NCBI RefSeq assembly: GCF_964275005.1
Contig: NC_092705.1
Location: 14,941,885-15,005,884, forward strand
Reading direction: 5' to 3'
Length of the DNA: 64,000 nucleotides
Origin: Diadema setosum
Taxonomy: Eukaryota > Echinodermata > Echinoidea > Diadematoida > Diadematidae
The notes under the pieces were generated by a model that was not told the origin of the DNA, did not search any database, and saw only the letters and a list, made by a program, of their open reading frames with translations. The position numbers and the translations under genes are program-made. This document shows positions 60,401-64,000 of the stretch, piece by piece; positions within the stretch are counted from its first letter, which is position 1; every line of letters begins with the position of its first letter.

Positions 60401-63033
60401 GGCAAAATCTATTGTTAGAGACTTTGTGGGTCACATTTGAACCAAGCCTCTAGCACGTTTTTTGATCAGTCCTACATCTAACCAAATCTAAATATATGAG
60501 AAGTTGTTTGCATGTGTACCAAAATTCAAGCTAAGAGGGCAAAACTTTGCTGGCATGAATAAAGTGTTGACCATACAATCGTAGCTCTGAATTTGATACA
60601 CTCTTGAGTATCTTTACATCAACTTAAAAGCAAAATGAATTTAATTCTCTCCCCCCCCCCCCCCCATCTAAAAACAATGAGAGATATCATCAAAATTTAA
60701 CCAAAAAAAAAAAAAATGATTCCTAGTAGCTTATATCAGACTTCCTAAATTGCATGGAATTTGACAATGAAGTATGCAGCAGCCAAGTTAAGTGTGTTTC
60801 ACACTGTAAGCGCTAAGATACAGTGCATATACTAGTAGTGCATTTAGAAATCCATCACTACTCTCATTATATCTAAACTGGATGAAAGACAGGGAAGCAT
60901 TAAAATAATGATATCGTAGTTGTAGCACAATAGACAAAACTCCACTGGTACAATTTGTAGTTTTCTATGACGTGTGTCTGTGGAGGGTTATCAGTCTGTC
61001 TGGTTTAGTGAGTCTTTTAAAGACATACTTGAGAGCTGTTTTGGCTCAGTGGACAAGATACCAGACTATCAATCATGAGGTCACTGGTTCAAGTCCCCTG
61101 GCTGCAGTGGTCATGAGCCTAGATAAGACTGGTCATCCTCATTGCCTAGTCCCTCAAGGAGGACTTAGAGCCAATGGTCCTGTGGTTGCTTTACAAAGCA
61201 TTGCAAGCATTCACTGCTTTCCTAGCAATTCAAATTCAACATCTGCATTCCCTTGTACTCAGTGTGTCTGACAACATATCTGAAACATCATTTTTATTGC
61301 CATTTCTCATACCTTAATGCTTCCCTATAGGCAGAAATGGCTTCCAGTGGTCGACCCAGGTCAGTTGCACTTTTTCCTATGTTGTAGTGAACCTGAAAAG
61401 AAGAAGTGACTATGAAAGCCTTTTTGGACACATGATGAAGCAAAACTTGCATGCTTTTACTACCCCAAAAACATGCATTGTCAGAAAATTGCATGCATTT
61501 TCCTTGAGCAAGACAGCTGCACTCAAAGTACAGTCAGTATTCAGGATTCAGGATAAATAGCATTACAGCACATAACACATGATCCAATTTGCATCATCCT
61601 CCCTAGAAACTTTTGTGTTACAGTGACAAGGGCATACAACCCTAATATTCTATAACTGTCTTAACTGAGAGAATACATCTGAGAGAATACATCTTGAAAA
61701 GAATGAGTTTTATAAAATTGAATGTTGAGAGCACACAAAAGTGGATCTTCATTTGAGAAAAAATTAACAAAACAGCTGCCTGTTCTACCGGCATATGAGG
61801 GATCACTCTTTCCTAACATATTTTGTTAACAAGTTAAGAGTTGCTTTAATAATCAGACCAGCTACCTTTACTAATTTCATGACAGACTTAGGAATGGTCA
61901 TTAAAGATACCAGGAATTTTGTTTTCTTAGGTAAGGATCATAACCAGATTTCACTTGGACCTTGCCATCCTCCTAGCCACTCACCTTGGCATTTAAAGGG
62001 CAAACCCTGAGCCCTGATTGGTACAGGCTGTCCTCCGTCAGCCATTCTTTGTTTCTATGGATACAGCGGGTCATGTGACAAGCTATCACCACCATCAGCA
62101 TACCTTGAACAAACTGAATTTTGAACAAGAACAATCTGTCATTAACTTGGTGTGGATTAAAATACCCAAACATGTACATCCAGAAAAAAAGAAAAAAAAA
62201 ACAACAACAACAACAAAAACAAGTTCTAAATTGAAAACAAAGGACTAAGTTTCTTATTAGATGCCAAAGTCTCTGTATTTTGGAATGTAAAACACAGTTT
62301 CATGTAAAGACCTGTGTGGCTTGTTACATTCCTGGGGAAATTGTATCTATTCAAAATTAGGGCATATTTGTATAATGCTTGGAGCAAATCATGGAATGAT
62401 ACCAAGAAGCCACACACTTTGGAGCACATGCTGTTTTCTATCTACTACTACCAGTAGGCATGAATCATCAGTCAAATCACAAAACTCCACTATACCTTAG
62501 ATTTTGATACAGACTTCTAGCTGCTCTTACCAAAGGTAATAGCATTCCTCATCCTTTATAAGAAAACATGACTTTAAACTACAATCACGGCATTGGCTGG
62601 TTGTTATTCAGGGGAAATGGAAAAAAAAAATGCCTTTATTGGGGTATATAAAGAGGGTTCCGATCTACAATGTGAATGAAACAATGTGGTTCTGCTGTTG
62701 CATTTGCAGTACATGTACAGTACCCTCTGTTGTTAGTCCGTGGTGGCATTCAGAGCAATATACATGTTTTCAGATTTACCCATTTCCTTGGATGTAAATA
62801 AAATTACGGGTATATCAAGAACACATGGGCATAGAGTTCCTACATCACTCACTCTTTTCACACTGTTGGGCCTTGCAATGCACAGCTGCCTCATTCCCAT
62901 GACAACCAGCAAGCAGAAACCCAGACTGGGAAGATAGAGGGCTCTCTCCGCCACCACGAAGCCAACACGAAAGAGGAGATTGGAGGCTGGGATGAATGGT
63001 ATGATGAGAGCGGACATAGCCATGGTAAGAGCT
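51403..63033 (-). CDS. TMTC4: Transmembrane O-mannosyltransferase TMTC4, C-terminal part (5' end beyond window)
   Basis: TMTC proteins are ER membrane enzymes that O-mannosylate cadherins. Exons in gene order: 62853-63033, 61985-62113, 61313-61392, 60270-60377, 59228-59369, then either 57396-57510 or 53810-53924, then 52055-52167 and 51403-51615. All introns are GT-AG and phases close to 359 aa plus TAG. The upper edge of the first listed exon is uncertain by 2 bp. Visible parts: the last membrane segments and family word GFVVAERALYLPS, then LRVCPLNAKVHYNIGKSATD, which starts the TPR array, then DQALNNLGNLLRE, AAWMNLGIVQVALQKYAQAE, YPDCYFNLGNL and NPNAASYHGNLGVLYHRWG. Several segments match human TMTC4 closely, more than TMTC1-3. 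The alternative exon pair is treated separately. Confidence 0.95.
51725..52002. mobile_element. Half copy of the TTAA-flanked foldback in a TMTC4 intron
   Basis: It ends TATGAAGGTGGACTTGTCCT with TTAA at 52003-52006, like 13586-14149. Only the right half survives. It lies 50 bp before the TMTC4 exon at 52055. Confidence 0.7.
53134..53573. mobile_element. pogo-like MITE (CTATTATCCGGCC type)
   Basis: TA at 53132-53133 and 53574-53575. The ends CAGTTGAACCTCTATTATCC and, inverted, CAGTTGAACCTCTCGTATCC match. Subterminal TTATCCGGAT words lie near both ends. No ORF of transposase size. Confidence 0.85.
53810..53924 (-). CDS. TMTC4: TMTC4 alternative exon, version 2
   Basis: 115 bp with an ACAG acceptor and GTAAGA donor, phase 0 in and phase 1 out, identical in size and phase to the exon at 57396-57510. 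It encodes YMQTRKWERAVMAWERATS and continues with HTRAWFNTITLYDDL. The TPR framework residues (Y1, A10, A13, W14, A17-T18-S19, H24, A27, W28, N30, L34, D36, L38) are kept while the rest differs. Joining both versions shifts the frame, so one transcript can use only one. Confidence 0.85.
55328..56845. mobile_element. 1.5-kb inverted-repeat element between the two alternative TMTC4 exons
   Basis: Left TGTGACCGGCGCCAACGGTT and right, inverted, TGTGACCCGCGACAACGGTT, with TTCAGGCAAAAGTCG on both sides. The termini share TGTGACC and AAAGTCG with the MITE at 39577-40270. Two interior stretches (about 55540-55720 and 56440-56650) are CpG-rich, with GGCGCGGCG and GCCGCGCCGTAG. No transposase is recognised. 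Confidence 0.7.
57396..57510 (-). CDS. TMTC4: TMTC4 alternative exon, version 1 (human-like)
   Basis: 115 bp, entered in phase 0 after an ACAG acceptor, left in phase 1 before GTGAGA. It encodes YLVVGQTDQALSAWLNATS and continues with HAEAWNNALLLLDNL. This is the second helix of one TPR and the first of the next. It is the version closer to human TMTC4 (AWRNAT, AWNNMIILLDN). It shares length, phases and 14 of 38 residues with the exon at 53810-53924. Confidence 0.9.
57540..58303. other. TMTC4 intron, no feature recognised
   Basis: AT-rich sequence with a short G-run near 57715. No exon-like ORF. Confidence 0.3.
58304..58549. mobile_element. MITE with CGTTGCTGGGGCGACAAGACC ends, TMTC4 intron
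   Basis: Left CGTTGCTGGGGCGACAAGAC, right inverse CGTTGCTAGGGTGACAAGAC, about 33 bp of inverted ends. The same family occurs in AKAP14 intron 2 (45113-45597). Confidence 0.75.
60055..60243. mobile_element. Diverged TTCGCGAA-type MITE in a TMTC4 intron
   Basis: It ends ATAACAGCTTATACAGTATA and begins ACCAGCTGTTATTTTCATGT, an inverted pair. Inside are TTCGCGAAATTAGCGAAAAT and CTCTCGCGAAAAT. It lies directly before the TMTC4 exon at 60270. Confidence 0.5.
61033..61255 (+). mobile_element. tRNA-derived SINE, second family, TMTC4 intron
   Basis: A box TGGCTCAGTGG at 61042-61052 and B box GGTTCAAGTCC at 61086-61096 both fit RNA polymerase III consensus and spacing. The tail differs from the SINE at 34683. 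It lies antisense to TMTC4. Confidence 0.6.
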
Positions 63034-63178
63034 CTTTAGGAAGAGAAGAATGAATGGAAGTAAGGAATGCATCAGTCCTGTATCTGAAATCAACCTCAAC
63101 ATTTCTCCTACATGATGTTCTGTCATTCCTGTCACATATCAATGTATGACATAATTAGGATAGGTTTTAAAGCAATAG

Positions 63179-63401
63179 ACTGGTTTACCAACATATTCAG
63201 ATCATAGCCATGCCTTTCTGACATTGGTTCTACTAGACAACTTAAAAATTTGCCCGAGGTTTGCCTCACGTGGCTACAACTAATGCATGTAAATTGATTC
63301 CAAGTATTCAAAAATACTTTTTGAGAAACAGGTCAATGGAATGGTTCATTATGTCAATATGGAAGAGACATCTTTAAATCTGAATAGGTTAGTAAACCAG
63401 T
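63179..63401. mobile_element. Foldback MITE with ACTGGTTTACC ends
   Basis: Left ACTGGTTTACCAACATATTC and right inverse ACTGGTTTACTAACCTATTC, followed by AGAT on both. No ORF. Confidence 0.65.
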
Positions 63402-63599
63402 CCATTTCAGAACTAGATATATCGCTACGGCGACTGATATGCCTCCGCCATAATGCATGGTTCTCCTAATAGGTCTATAGTACAATGTCTTGACAATGTG
63501 TGATGACAGTTTCACACAATTGACAAAATATTAAAATGACAGGTTTGCCACAAATGTGCTGAATGTTCACTTTCCTAGAACTAGGTTCAATTGGATGAA

Positions 63600-63920
63600 T
63601 GATTAAAATGTCAGAGTGCAGGTATTTGGGGAACTGATGATTTTTACTTGACTTTTGACCCTTTTATAAGTTTATGCATTGAGTAATTTTCAAGTTATTG
63701 AAAAAAAGTATAATTTCAGTATCAAATGGGAAAATAGCATTATCTAAACCTGGTCTTTGACCTTTGACCTCACAGTTCCAAAGAGAATCACTGTTAGGTT
63801 GAACATGCATAAATATGTAAGTTTCATGATGATACCTTGAGTTACTTTTGAGATATGGAGGAAAAAGTGCAATTCAGCACTTTCACTTGACTTTTGACCT
63901 TTTGACCTTTGACCTTTTGG
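63600..63920. repeat. Repeat with GACCTTTGACC words
   Basis: ACTTTTGACC, TTTGACCTTTGACCT and similar words recur with diverged spacers. TGACCTTTGACCT resembles a DR1 nuclear-receptor site, but here it is part of a low-complexity repeat. Confidence 0.35.
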
Positions 63921-64000
63921 CAAGAAACTTCCCACAGAATATATATTGGGTAATACATGCATACATCAAGTTAAAAAAAAACAAACCTTCAGGCATTGCA

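Noticed and set aside
63034-64000. A further upstream TMTC4 exon
   Set aside because: No minus-strand ORF here matches the expected membrane segment and has splice sites; the next exon must be beyond 64000.

Overview
This looks like animal nuclear DNA, AT-rich and loose: short exons with GT-AG introns, kilobase introns, and many short inverted-repeat transposons. The gene set (MOGAT2-like, MCCC1, AKAP14, TMTC4) is metazoan. The repeat style (gggcccgtttcataaa foldbacks, the AGGACAAGTTCACCTTC foldback, a jockey/CR1-like LINE) suggests a marine invertebrate deuterostome, most likely an echinoderm. That placement is inference; nothing in the window fixes the species.

Layout. 99-3272 (-): first three coding exons of a MOGAT2/DGAT2-family acyltransferase, cut by the left window edge. 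3273-18077: intergenic, made largely of MITEs (a hAT-like element with an 8-bp target duplication, a piggyBac-like element nested in a foldback, TTAA-flanked foldbacks), SINE pieces, homopolymer hairpins and microsatellites. 18078-38228 (-): a complete 17-exon MCCC1 model, 706 aa. Its intron 8 holds two inverted arms of about 690-715 bp, each ending in a pogo-like MITE. 39080-41140 (-): a 5'-truncated LINE split by a 694-bp TA-flanked MITE. 43519-45817 (+): AKAP14 in three coding exons, 189 aa, with a roughly 183-bp (AAC)n tract in intron 2. 51403-63033 (-): the C-terminal nine-exon path of TMTC4, whose 5' part lies beyond the right edge. MCCC1 and AKAP14 are head to head; AKAP14 and TMTC4 are tail to tail.

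The genes do not form a pathway. MCCC1 acts in mitochondrial leucine catabolism, the MOGAT2-like enzyme in ER acylglycerol synthesis, AKAP14 in ciliary PKA anchoring, and TMTC4 in ER O-mannosylation of cadherins.

The most striking observation is in TMTC4. Two candidate exons (57396-57510 and 53810-53924) are both exactly 115 bp, both begin in phase 0 and end in phase 1, and encode alternative versions of the same TPR segment with 14 of 38 residues identical. Using both, or neither, breaks the reading frame. This is the signature of a mutually exclusive exon pair that would swap part of the TPR surface.
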